A stretch of 64,000 bases of DNA from Acanthamoeba sp. SK_2022b (Eukaryota > Discosea > Longamoebia > Acanthamoebidae), in the NCBI GenBank assembly GCA_027943245.1, contig JANDJZ010000168.1, positions 1-64,000 on the forward strand, given 5' to 3'. The notes under the pieces are model-generated. The model did not search any database and was not told the DNA's origin. It was given only the letters and a program-made list of their open reading frames with translations. Of this stretch, positions 53,999 through 64,000 are shown in pieces (position 1 is the stretch's first letter; every line of letters begins with the position of its first letter). Both the position numbers and the translations under genes were made by a program.

Positions 53999-56499
53999 AT
54001 GGAGGTGGTGTGTCCGGGGTGGGCGGGAAGAGACGCGTGCCATGGTGAGGAAGTGCTCTTTGCCATCGCGCCCACCACTTTTTGTGACCCCGGGGCGCCC
54101 TCGCCATCAGCGCCAGGCACAGCAACAGCGGAGAAGAAAGCCCCGTATGAGCACGTCTCCGCCGAACTCTACGAGGAAGAGTTCTATGCGGCCCACGTAC
54201 GCCGTGCCTTTCCCACAGCTCTCGCCTTTCACGACGACGTGGCTGCACCACGCCCCTGCCAGTCCGGGCTAGGCGTCGGACATACCGGCGGGATGGTGGT
54301 GCGCCGCTTCAAGGTGCCCCGCACACTCTACGAGCTGTTTTACATCAGGGAGTACCTCCGCGAGCGCGCCCACACTCCCTTTCGTCACTTTGACTCTCCC
54401 GAAGGCACCTCTGCTCCCTTCCCCGCAAATCAGACATAGAGATGCAAGCGCTTACCTCACGCGGGGTGGGAGGTGCAGAGTGTATGGAAGAGGGGCTGTA
54501 CATGGGGTGCGGCCAGGTGTGGTACTGGGACCACAAGACGTGGCCGCACCGGAGCGGTGGCCTCACGGAGGAGGCGTTCTATCAGCGAGCGAGGGAGTTT
54601 GTCGAGGATCCCCACCAGTGCTTCGTCCACTACGAAGTCAACTGCCGGCTGCTGGACTTCATCGCCGCGTCTCCACGCCTGCCGCCCTCCTTCTTCGACG
54701 CTACCAATACCGCCGCGCAGTTGCCTGCGTGCGTGCATCGATGTCTGCTCGCACGGGCACCGTTTCCCCACGGTAAGCATCGCGTTGGCGAGAAGAAACG
54801 TCAGGTTTGCTGAACCAGGTCGACTCATCTGTAGCTTGCTCGGTGGCAGAAAGCCAACAAGGCTGCTGGCTGTGCGTGATGGAGGATCGTTTAAGCGTGC
54901 TGCTGCATGACCTGGAGTTGGTGCCTTGTTATCCCACTGTCGTGTGGCTCCTCCTGCGGAGAGAAGCAAGCGCTAACGCCTGCCGTTCCCCCAAAGGTGC
55001 AAGAGGGCAGTGGCGGAGAGCTAGCTCGTCTGTTCGAGGAATGGCCGCTTCGTTCTCCCACGTTCGAGGAGCGGCTGCAGGAGTGGCTCACCACAGGCGA
55101 GGAGGACCGAATGGGAGGAACGCACACGGAAGAACGCGAGCTGCCGCGACCAAGTAATGACCAAGAAGAGAGGGCGGCAATGGGATTGGTCTACCGGCGC
55201 TATGTAAAGCCCGACATTGACGCCCTCCGGAAGATGGTGACCCGGTGCACAAAGTCGCCGAACCAGGTCGCAGCCGATAGGGCCGATCTAGTACACCGCT
55301 TCTTGTGCGGCGTAGTCGGTGCCCACACTGACGATCATGCCGCCGAACAACGAACAAGAGAGACAGAACACCACGCTCGAGTAGCGCAGCTGCTTCAGGG
55401 TCGGGCTCGCGTACCCCACACTGCCACTGAAACAAGTGCCCAGCACGCCCGCACCGACCGAGACCGGTATGACTTTCTCGTCGAGGCGCTCTACCCCAAG
55501 TTGGGCTCGTGGGCCTACAGTTACAGCTACTACGCCGACGACGCTCCAAAGGCGGACTGGCGAGCTCTGAAGAGACACTTGTCCCCCGTGGCCGTGGTCG
55601 ACCCGTGCGTGCACTCCTTCACCAAGCCCGGCTACCTTCGACGCAAGGATATCATCTACGCGAGCCTCTACCTCGAACTTGGCCTCGAGCGACGGCGACC
55701 CGTGAGCGAGTCGGGAGAGGGAAGGGAGGAGCGCCCCTATTCCGGGCCCATTAACGAAGAACGCAGCCCTCATGAGCGTGGGTTCGATTGGTCGTGGCCT
55801 CTCCCCCACACCAAGGGCCACCGACGCGAAGATCCAGCAGGTCATGCTGCTCGAGGAGACGACGACGACGACGACGACGAGTTCTTCCTGCTCTATCGAG
55901 GTACTCGAAGCGTGAGGCGAGATTCGCCCCTTCTAGCGGGTGAAGCAAGCGGCGGCGAGGAGGCTGCTGAAGAAGCAGAAGAGAAGCTGCGGAAGCGCAA
56001 CCCGGCACGGGCCCACTCGCTATCATATGGGCTGGGCCTGTTCGCGGGGGTGATGCAAGACAGCAGCGCGACGCCCTACAACTACATGCGCAAGCGCGCC
56101 ATGCAGGCGTACGCCGTCAAGATCCCTCGCGGGCGCTACTCGTGCCGCGGGCAACCGACCCTCGCCCGACGGCTCTTCTTCGTGCCGCCGCTGCCCGCCG
56201 CAGCAATGCTTCGGGGTCTCGGCGAGCTCTTTCACCCTCGTGGCCGCGTGAGCTTTACCTGTCAAGAACCGTCGCCTGCTGGCGGACACCACGGCACCCA
56301 AAAACGCCAAGGGCACGCGGCACCGGCCGGCCCAGAGTCCCAAACACGCTCAGCCGCAACAAGAGCCCATTTTGTATCTGGCATCCTCGCTTGCTCCTAT
56401 GCTGCGCTGCCGCCCTTCCTGGCCACCGACCCCGACGCCGTGGCCTCCTTCTCATCGTTCGTTTCTTCTCACGCCCACCCGCTCACCCACGAGTTGTAG
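53999..56499 (+). CDS. Large protein of unknown function with a YRGT...SLSYG C-terminal domain
   Basis: Exons 53999-54383, 54479-54772, 54850-54920 and 54997-about 56499 fit in phase, giving roughly 750 residues. The N-terminal part reads YEEEFYAAHVRRAFPTALAF, RRFKVPRTLYELFYIREYL and CGQVWYWDHKTWPH. The middle reads MVTRCTKSPNQVAADRADL, YDFLVEALYPKLGSWAYSYS and HSFTKPGYLRRKDIIYASLY. The C-terminal part has FFLLYRGTRSVRR, HSLSYGLGLFAGVMQDSSAT and MQAYAVKIPRG. The YRG, SxSYG and late hydrophobic strands resemble the R-S-E outline of ADP-ribosyltransferase-like folds, but this is weak. The frame near the 3' end (after LFHPRGR) may be extended wrongly past an intron. It is divergent from COMMD7, with 173 bp between starts. 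Confidence 0.6.
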
Positions 56500-57161
56500 A
56501 GAGGCCTCCGCACCCACACCCCGAGCAAGCTACTGGGTGTCCCCGCGGTGGTGAACAGAAGCTGGAGGGTAGGAGCGAGCAGCAGCGGGGGCCACTCAAC
56601 CAGCGTGCTCGCCTTCCGAGAACGCGCCATTATCTACCAACCACCTGGCCGCTGCGCTTATATTGCCTCTGCGGTGTTAATTCATACACCAGTTACACGC
56701 GAGGCCCACTTAACGGGACCACGTTGGTGCAACCGCTGTACCAATGGCGCCGGCCCATGAGAGCGGTTTGAAAGGAAATTGTGGTGGGAAAGACGAACTT
56801 TCGGAGGAAAGAGACTCGTCATTGGCTCCCAGCCTGGTCAGCCGCCATTGGTCCTTACCGGCATTCACTTTCAGCAAAGCTTCCGGCCAGGCGGTGCGGA
56901 ACTTGTGCCAACAGCCCAACCTTGTGCTCCTCGCGCGCGCGAAGGAAAAGACAAACGCACACCGGGGTAAGAGGACCTGTCAGTCGTCTAACAGAGCACG
57001 CCGACCCAAGGTCACCCTTGTTTTCATTGCCCCGTAGAAGAGGATATACGACTCGATTGTGAGAGGAGAAAGCGCCCAAGAACTACAAGGAGGAAGGAGG
57101 GAGTGATACAGGGATACCATCCACACACACACAACTAGCTATACCGCAAGAGAGGTAAAGG
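56500..57161. promoter_or_regulatory. Upstream region of the GATA-factor gene
   Basis: 662 bp without a supported gene. It contains CCAAT or ATTGG motifs near 56743, 56821 and 56849 and a GGATATACG stretch near 57041. Short frames are not supported. Confidence 0.4.
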
Positions 57162-59007
57162 ATGCTATCTGACTTCTACCTCCCGTCGCCTCTCCCTCCG
57201 CTGCCGTTTCACAAGGAATGCGCAGCGGTAGACGACTTGGCTCTACCTTCCGATGACCTCTCCCACTCCTCTCTCCTTCTCCAACCGCTCTTTGATGAAC
57301 CGCCGCTCCCTCGAAGCTTCCGCGGGGTCATCGTCAACGAGAGCTCGGGCTCCCTTCTGGACGACTCGTGCGCCATGGATCTTACCAAAGCTCTGGCTCA
57401 CCATGGTATCAACGAAGAGCTCTCCATCACGCCAGTTGCTTCGTCCCAGCACCAGACATCCTCCAACTGCCATCTTCAAGAGACGGCCGGATGCAGCCAG
57501 CTCCAGGAGCCATTAAGCGCTGCTACCTGGATGCATCCGTGCTGTCCGGACTGTCTCGCTGGGGCGGCAATCAGCACCAGCGGGCACGGAGCGGGCGCCG
57601 CCACTATGACTACCGTGGCCGCTCTGCGCTCACCGGTATGCCTCCCACAGTTGCGCACACACAAACGCCGCAACACCCGCGCGCCTTACACACGCAGCCG
57701 GCTTTTGGCAAACCTGCTGATCCCCTCGCCGTCGACTCGCAATTTTACCTCCGACGGCCAAATTGACTCGGGCATATATATTTGGTTATGGCATGTTTAC
57801 GACCCACCAAGAAACTAACGTTTGTGCCTACCTCGCGGGCGCAGGGAGATACGGCGGACTGGTCTTTCAACAACAGCATCATGACGACCGAAGCAGGCCA
57901 CCCCGCAGCGAGCTACTCACACCAATATCCGTCCGGCGTGCCGTTGTCGTCCAACCAGAACCTCCACAGCTGGGAGGGGAGCGGCTATTACGGGCCCGTG
58001 CCCCGAACGTTATCTTCCAGCCCTGTGCCTTCGCCGGCCAGCCTCGACCAACTGGCCTTTGGCTGTGACGACTCCTTCGACGGCAGCGTCTGCAGCTGGC
58101 CGCCCCAGGCGGCGTCTCCCTACTCGTTCTCCAACGATTCGCAGTTCCAGCAGATGAGCTTCGCCTCCAACTCCCTCCTCCTCCCGCAAGAGCTGCTCCC
58201 CCAGTGCGCCGACCTGAGCCCATCGAGCGCGGTCATGGCGGGGCTGGCCGCCGCTTCGCCCCTGGCCACCGCCAGCCTGTCCCTCTCGTCTTCGCCCGCG
58301 TCCTATCCCAACTATCCGCCATCGGCTTCTCCCTGGCTCTCCTCATCTCCGCCGATGGCCACCCCCTTGGTGCCTCTCGCTCCGCTGGCAAGCTCCGGAG
58401 CTCTTCACACCGAGGCCAGACCCGCCGCGGCCGACGCCGCTCAGAAGAGGAAGAGGGTATTTGCGCACACCTACTCGCCTTCAATAGCCCTCCTCACTCC
58501 TCCATCCAACAACGACTCACTGCCTATCGCGTTTGATATAGGCCCAGCAGCCGCCCAACAACCCAATGAGGCCAGGCTTGCCCCACATTTGTACCGAGTG
58601 CGGCGCCGATAAGACACCCGAGTGGCGTCGTGGCCCTTGCGGACCCAGAACGTACGTCCCACACGCCTAATGACCTTCCCGTCGAGAGGGCCCGACACTC
58701 ACCCCTTTTTTGTTCGACTTGTCGCCAATGCAGTCTCTGCAATGCATGTGGCCTTCGCTACGCCAAGAGAAACAAGAAGAAGAAGGAAGAGGAGCTCGCG
58801 GCCGCCAACGGCCAGCCGGGACCGACTCCTCGTAAGCCCAGGTCAAGGACTGCCAGCCCCGTGCCTGGTGTTAGGCGGTCTCTCGCAGCCGCGGCGCCCG
58901 TGCTCCCATTGCCTACCGAGCCCATGCATGTCGCGCCCGCTGCAGTTGTCACCACGTCGACGGCAATCCTGACCGTGACCGGAGGCAACGCCCCTTCCGC
59001 ACCCTAA
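57162..59007 (+). CDS. GATA-type zinc finger transcription factor
   Basis: Four exons: 57162-57635, 57845-58456, 58551-58651, 58734-59007. Phases fit and give 486 residues. Most of the protein is low-complexity Ser/Pro/Gln-rich sequence of the kind found in activation domains. A single GATA finger at about 376-401 reads CTECGADKTPEWRRGPCGPR and continues TLCNACGLRYAKRNKKKKEE. It keeps Cys-x2-Cys-x18-Cys-x2-Cys and the basic tail that contacts DNA. The finger is split by an intron at the Thr codon. It should bind (A/T)GATA(A/G) sites in the nucleus. Single-finger factors of this type are common in amoebozoa; the targets are unknown. Confidence 0.92.
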
Positions 59008-59862
59008 GCGCAAGGCAGGCCCCCTCGCGCCCATGCACGACGCTCCCTCTGGCCAGCCGTGCGGCGCATCAGTTTTGTGTCACCTCGACGACCGGCAAGT
59101 CCGCCACGCTCGTCAGGTCTCTCTCTCTCTCTCTCGATGGCAGCCGGCGACTGCCTTCAACGATCGCCAATTTTGCCTCGTGTCTGCAGCCACGGCTACG
59201 CAGGTACCCACTTCTGCGGCCTCTGCGCACACTCAACATTCTCGAGTCTTGTACAGCCGAACCCTACCGAGAACGTGATGGCCAACCGCGTGATTGCCTG
59301 CCACCACTTGACTTCCAATCCCTTTGTGCTATTATAGAGAAACGTCTCATCTTGACGGACAGTAAAACTCCTCCTTTTCCGAATGAGAGCCTCTCCTGAT
59401 CCCCCCCAGTGCGGCTATGTTACCGACCGTAAGCGTGATGTATCGCAGGCTCTGACCTCGAGTTGTAGATGAAGATCTTATTGCTTGGACCAGATCGCCA
59501 GCTTCTTCTTCATCAGGTGATTATGGAAACGACTAGGCTTGTGGTTGTCTTTGTTCGAGTTGGCAGGCAAGCAGCAACACAGTCCGGAACGGCCCGCTGT
59601 TGGCGGGAGAGCAATCTTGAGAACGAGCAGAAAGGAAGGCGAAAGGAAGAGCCCGAGGCTGAGTCCCCCAGAAGCGAGTCCGTGGCCACAGATTCGCTTA
59701 CGCTCGTGCCGTGTGCCGCTCTTGTGGAGTAAACGCAACATCGAAAGTGTTTGGGGAGGTGCACTTTCGATTGGGTTCGTTGTCTGTGATTAATCACGTC
59801 GTGATTTTCATCAACATCAAGATTTAATCAACTTTGCAAGGAGGAGCCTGTCACCCTGAGAA
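59008..59862. other. Intergenic region between GATA factor and channel
   Basis: 855 bp with only overlapping short frames on both strands. A (TC)n run lies near 59120-59133. It should contain the GATA-factor 3' end and the channel promoter. Confidence 0.45.
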
Positions 59863-61061
59863 ATGTCCCGAACAGCCTCACCCACGCCTGGGGGCACCGC
59901 CTCGCCCCCCTCCTCCTCAGCGTCATCCTCAACCCCACTGCTCAACAAACTACACAAGCAGTACATCCAGGACAATCCGCTCAATGACTACTACGTGGTC
60001 AAGGAGATCGGCCGCGGGGTGGGGGGCACCATCAAGCTGGACAATTCGGTTCGCGCGCGAATGAAGGACATCCTGGAGAGCATGACCTTCCAGCGATTCA
60101 TCGTGCTCGTGATAGTGTTCAACGCCATCACGCTCGGGTTGGAGACGTCGCCCGCCATGGTCGAACGCTTCGGTCGCGCCTTCTTCTCGGGCGTCAACAA
60201 CGGCGTGCTGCTCATCTTCGTCGTCGAGATCGGCGTTCGCTTCTACGTCGAGCGGGTGGCCTTCTTCACCGACGCCTGGAACTGGTTCGACTCCTTCATC
60301 CTCCTCGTGACCCTGGTGCCCCAGACGGGCCTCTACAACCAGTACGCCGTGTTCCGAGTGCTGCGCGTCGTGCGCCTGCTGCGCGTCATCAAGGTGAGCA
60401 GCAAGCTGCGGCTCCTCACCGAGACCCTCCTCTCCTCGCTGCCCACCCTCGCCTGGTTCTTCGTGCTCCTCCTCGTCATCTTCTACATCTTTGCTCTCAT
60501 CGGCACCAGCCTCTTCGGCGCCAAGTACCCCGCCTGGTTCGGCACCGGTAACCCTCCGCCCTCCGCCTCGCGCCAGCAGCAGCGCAACTCTTCCATTGGC
60601 TGAGCCTCTCCTCATCCACAACTCTCTCCCCCCCCCCCTCTCTCGATTGCGCAGTGCCTCGGTCGATGTACACGCTGTTCCAGATAATGACTCTGGAGAG
60701 CTGGTCCATGGGTATACCGATCCTGCTCGTGCTCCCTCTCCTTCACACATCATTGCGTGCGATTGCCCCGTGGCTCACGCCCATGCGCTCGCGGCCAGGT
60801 ATATCGCGTCCGGTGATGGAGAACTTTCCATACGCGTGGCTGTTCTTCGTGCCCTTCATCTTGATCGCGACGTACACGGCGATCAACATCTTCATGGCCA
60901 ACATTGTCAACGAGATGCAGCAGATCCAGGCCGAGATGCTGAGGCAGGAGGGAACGGAGATCGACCAGCTCAAGGGCCAGCTCAAGCGGATGGAGGTGAT
61001 GCTCCTCAAGCTCCTGGCCAAGCAGGACGACGACGAGCTGCGCGCCATGAAGGAGGTGTGA
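59863..61061 (+). CDS. Single-domain voltage-gated cation channel, bacterial sodium-channel (BacNav) type
   Basis: Three exons: 59863-60547, 60655-60711, 60799-61061. Phases fit and give 334 residues. One six-helix domain is present: S1 about 76-94; S2 114-131 with the conserved acid in [10 protein letters not shown]3 with NWFDSFIL; S4 163-180 ([18 protein letters not shown]), with four Arg and one Lys at every third position. S5 (188-216) is followed by a short turret and the pore [15 protein letters not shown]6 is [22 protein letters not shown]-terminal helix with coiled-coil character (about 285-328, [20 protein letters not shown]) follows. The filter T-L-E-S-W equals that of NaChBac-type channels, so a sodium-selective homotetramer in the plasma or contractile-vacuole membrane is the best inference. 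Animal sodium channels have four such domains in one chain. Confidence 0.92.
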
Positions 61062-61161
61062 GGCGACGGTGCTCCACCAAATGTAAAGCGCTATTTATTT
61101 TATTTTATTTAATTGTTTCCCTTGCTGTCGCCACAGCTCTCTCAGGCCATCGGCTGGACGA

Positions 61162-62480
61162 TCACAGTCTATCGAAGAGCTTATGAGCGTTTTGCGTCGT
61201 CGCGTGCGCCACCTCTTCGACGGTGAGCCCTGCCGAGCAGAGAATTGGGGGGGGGGGAGAAGCGGCGATGGAACGAGGTCAGTTAATAGGCCGGGGCATT
61301 GGGAGGTGGGGGGTCTGGTCGCGGCACCCTTGATGCGGGCGACTTCGGCGCAGGAGATGGCGATGTTGGCCGGCTCGTTTCGCTCGCCCTTGGCGGGACC
61401 CAAAGCCGGCGCGTCGCTCTCCAGCAGCAGCAGCTCCAACGGCACGGCCTTCACCAAGCCCTGGAAGGCAGGGCTTCGGCACGTGGAGGGAGGCACCGAA
61501 AAGAAGTACCTGGTGACACCACAGGCCGCCACACACGCACACGCACGCACGCGCGCACAGGACGTCGATGGAAGACGAATCTTTGTCAAGCACACGTTGC
61601 GTTGGTGTCCCTCATCCCCTTGCCCTTATGGCGTACCCTGAGGCAATGGCCTTCTTAGCCACTTTGACGCTGCCGTCAAAGGCGTGTAGCACGACCCTCT
61701 GAGCGCCGTGGGTCTGCAGCCATTCTGCGCCAGCTGGCACAGATCAGCGACAATGTCCTTGACGACGACCACCACACCAACGAGCGAGGGGTGTACCGAT
61801 GGTGGGTCGGCCAGCAGAGCGAGAATGGACATTCAGAGGCAACGAGTACTCCCTGCGCCAAGAAATGTTGGCCAGTGTCAATGTATGCGGTGTGGGAGCC
61901 CCCCCCCCCAAGGCAGCGCCCGCACCGCGCAAGCCGAATCTGCTGCTCGAGCACCCAGCGCTGGTTGAGCTTGTGCTCATCCGTGGGCACGGCCCACTGC
62001 TGGAAGTCGAGCCCGCACTCGCCGATCCCCACCAGCTGCTCGTGATTGGACCCCACTAGGCGCCTGTTCGACAAGGTCATCCAGTGTTCTGCAACCCCAT
62101 GTACGGGCCACGAACCTGACCTGGTCGAACATATCTCTGGCCAGTATGGTGCCGTGTGGGATCGGGTGCAGACCGACGCATGGCCGTACCACTGCGGGAT
62201 AGGCCTCCGCAATCCGCAGCACCGCCTCCGCCGACGGCCCATCCTCGCTCACAGCCACAATTGTGGCCACTCCTGTATGAGAAGCGGTGAGTGCTGCTGC
62301 GAGCTGGCACCCCCCCCCCCAGGCAAGGCAGCAAACTGGCGAAGCTTGCAAAGACCTCCCTGTCTGCTGCGCTCGATGCAGGACCTCCTGCAGATCGACC
62401 TGGAACTTGCAATGGTCCAGGTGAGCGTGGCAGTCTATCAGTCTCGTCCCGCCTGGCGTTGTGCTGGCGCTGTCCTCCAT
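61162..62480 (-). CDS. TatD-family metal-dependent deoxyribonuclease, TATDN3-like
   Basis: Exons, in order: 62480-about 62364; about 62271-62117 (GVATIVAVSEDGPSAEAVLR); about 62065-61929 (VGIGECGLDF, LNQRWVLEQQIRLA); about 61852-61794 (YSLPLNVHSRSAGRPTI); about 61739-61637 (HGAQRVVLHAFDGSVKVA); about 61509-61325 (YFFSVPPSTCRSPAFQGLVK, LESDAPALGP, RNEPANIAIS, EVARIKG); and 61220-61162 (VEEVAHATTQNAHKLFDRL). TatD metal ligands are visible: CHAHLDH, the Glu of GIGECGLDF, NVHSR, LHAFDG and ESDAPAL. It cleaves DNA 3' ends or acts on related substrates. The first splice junction does not close in frame by a simple GT-AG reading and needs transcript data. Its stop is 100 bp from the convergent channel stop. 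Confidence 0.88.
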
Positions 62481-62777
62481 CGCGCTGTGCAAGACATCTT
62501 TTTAAGGTGGCGGCACACGTCCACACAAAGAGCGAGGAAGCCCAACGCGGACGCTGCGGCGGGAACAGGAAGGCGGCTCCGTAAGTTTTCCAACTCCCCG
62601 CATGGAGAACCTTGGTGGAGGTGCTGAACTTGTCCCGGTGTGGCAGGACGCCAGTCATAATGACAGTACGCTCCGGCCGCAGCCTCCATTTTTTCCTTTG
62701 TTTATTTGATCTATTACTGCTTCTACACGCTGCACTTTGATCTACTCTGCCGTATTGCACACACACACACGCTGCCA
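62481..62777. promoter_or_regulatory. Divergent promoter region, TATDN3/phosphoglycerate dehydrogenase
   Basis: 297 bp between divergent start codons. Contains an AT-rich segment near 62690-62730 and a short (CA)n just before the plus-strand ATG. Confidence 0.4.
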
Positions 62778-64000
62778 ATGTCGAACGAGGGAATGTTTAC
62801 CATGGATGACACGGGCTCGCCCTTGCCTGCTCGCGCTGATTCGGCTGCAGGTCCCGAGATGTGCTTCTCACCACCGCGGCAGACCGTGTCGTACCCAAAG
62901 GTACTGCCTCCCGCTCTGATAAGAGAGCCACAAGCACGTGCGAGGGTCTGAACCACCTCCACCCCAGAGCAAGATCAAGATCCTCCTGCTTGAGGGTGTG
63001 TCGGACGAGGCCGTAAACATGCTCAAGCAGGAAGGCTTCAACGTACGTTGTTGAAATCGATCACGATCGTAGTGCGATCTGTTTGTCTTTTCGCTCGATC
63101 TTGTGCAAGCTGATCACTGTTCCTTCTCCTCTCACTGCTTGCACAGGTGGAGGCGCACAGGGGAAAGCTGCCCGATGAAGAACTGGCCGAAAAGATCCGT
63201 GACGCTCACTGCGTTGGCATCAGGTACAACACCCAGATTACGAACACAGACTATTTCTTTTATTTATTTATTCATTATTAATTTTTATTTATTTTCTACG
63301 GAATTTATTGCCACTTTGGCTGTTCGTGGGCGCACTGTTTCTCACGAACTGCGATTGCGGTTGTAGGAGCGGCACCAAGCTGACCAAGGAGCTTCTGGCC
63401 CAGGGCAAGCGCCTGTTGTGCATCGGCTGCTTCTGCATCGGTTCCGAACAAGTGGACCTGCAATCCGCTCAGTCACTTGGCGTACAGTGCCGCATCTTTC
63501 TCCTCCTTCCATCTCGCCTCGTGTTTTCTCGAGAGCACATGTTGTGGCTCCGTTGAGCTCGTTAGACCTCACTATGTCATGTGGCGATTTGTTATTTGCT
63601 CGTTCAGGTGCCGGTGTTCAACTCGCCTTTCTGTAACACTCGCAGCGTAGGTACGCGTGCCGCACTCTTGTTGTTTACCACCTCGATCCATGCTTACGCT
63701 CGTTACGCGCCTCTTCTCAATCAGCCGAGTTGATCGTGGCGGCCGTCATCAGCTTGGCTCGTCGCCTCGGCGACAAGAACAAGGAGCTGCACTCGGGCCA
63801 CTGGAACAAGGTGCGCTTTTGCTAAAGCGCAGAGCCCGGTTCCCCTTGCATGCGCGCCGCCGTCTTAAGTAATCTCACTGGCGGCTCTCCCTTCAAACGC
63901 TGCAGTCGGCCAAGGGCTGTCATGAAGTCCGCGGCAAGACCTTGGGCATCGTTGGCTACGGCCACATCGGCTCGCAACTGTCGGTGATGGCCGAAGCCCT
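62778..64000 (+). CDS. serA: D-3-phosphoglycerate dehydrogenase, 3' end outside window
   Basis: Exons seen: 62778-62900, 62968-63042, 63147-63223, 63367-63481, 63608-63650, 63725-63810, 63906-beyond 64000. Phases fit. It oxidises 3-phosphoglycerate to 3-phosphohydroxypyruvate in the first step of serine synthesis. A 40-residue N-terminal extension (about 1-41) precedes the substrate-binding domain: ILLLEGVSDEAVNMLKQEGF, DEELAEKIRDAHCVGIRSGT, KLTKELLAQGKRLLCIGCFC, VDLQSAQSLGVPVFNSPFCN, TRSVAELIVAAVISLARRLG. The nucleotide-binding GxGxxG starts at LGIVGYGHIGSQLSV as the window ends. The wording matches SerA closely. The catalytic His and any ACT domain lie outside. Confidence 0.93.

Noticed and set aside
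61676..61739. Apparent frameshift in TATDN3 before HGAQRVVLHAFDG
   Set aside because: Placing the acceptor at TGTGCCAG restores the frame; no mutation is needed.

Overview
The window looks like nuclear DNA of a free-living amoebozoan, most probably Acanthamoeba. Genes are dense and mostly GC-rich, and they carry many short GT-AG introns (roughly 50-130 bp) whose phases can be matched exon to exon. The gene set (periplasmic-binding-protein receptor kinase, F-box/ankyrin and F-box/SPRY proteins, ADA2, COMMD7, TATDN3, GATA factor) is eukaryotic. The species is inferred from gene style; no diagnostic marker gene is present.

Layout. 1-2979 (-): receptor kinase with two phosphate-binding-protein-like ectodomains, cut by the window start. 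3554-5587 (+): secreted GMC oxidoreductase. 5806-7723 (-): squalene synthase with an N-terminal membrane anchor. 8261-10511 (-): catalase. 11275-12618 (-): mitochondrial carrier. 12955-14769 (+): secreted Cys-rich protein. 14.9-23.6 kb is a decayed or poorly sequenced stretch: a kelch-type repeat gene split by a solo LTR with target-site duplication, a coiled-coil remnant, a beta-helix/EGF surface-protein remnant, a Pats1-like Roco remnant (myotubularin, LRR and Roc pieces in order) and a 28S rRNA fragment. 24.1-31.7 kb is a more AT-rich mobile-element island: tandem repeats, a Plavaka/KDZ-like transposase-type gene, an 88-bp inverted-repeat foldback element, a K/R/D/N-rich gene and a 62-bp minisatellite.

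32.2-64 kb returns to ordinary dense genes: ADA2 (-) head-to-head with an F-box/SPRY gene (+); pyroglutamyl peptidase I (-); F-box/ankyrin (-); dirigent-like secreted protein (-); GH38 alpha-mannosidase (-); SPFH/band 7 protein (+); a small acidic protein (+); COMMD7 (-); a large unassigned protein (+); GATA factor (+); a single-domain voltage-gated cation channel with a bacterial-type sodium filter (+); TATDN3 (-); and phosphoglycerate dehydrogenase (+), cut by the window end.

Functionally this is a mixture of sterol synthesis, peroxide detoxification, glycan turnover, transcription, ubiquitin-linked adaptors and serine synthesis, with no evidence of operons. Several neighbours share short divergent promoters or end 60-100 bp apart in convergent orientation. 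The channel, the LTR-split kelch gene, the 28S fragment, the Roco remnant and the foldback/transposon island are the items most worth a second look.
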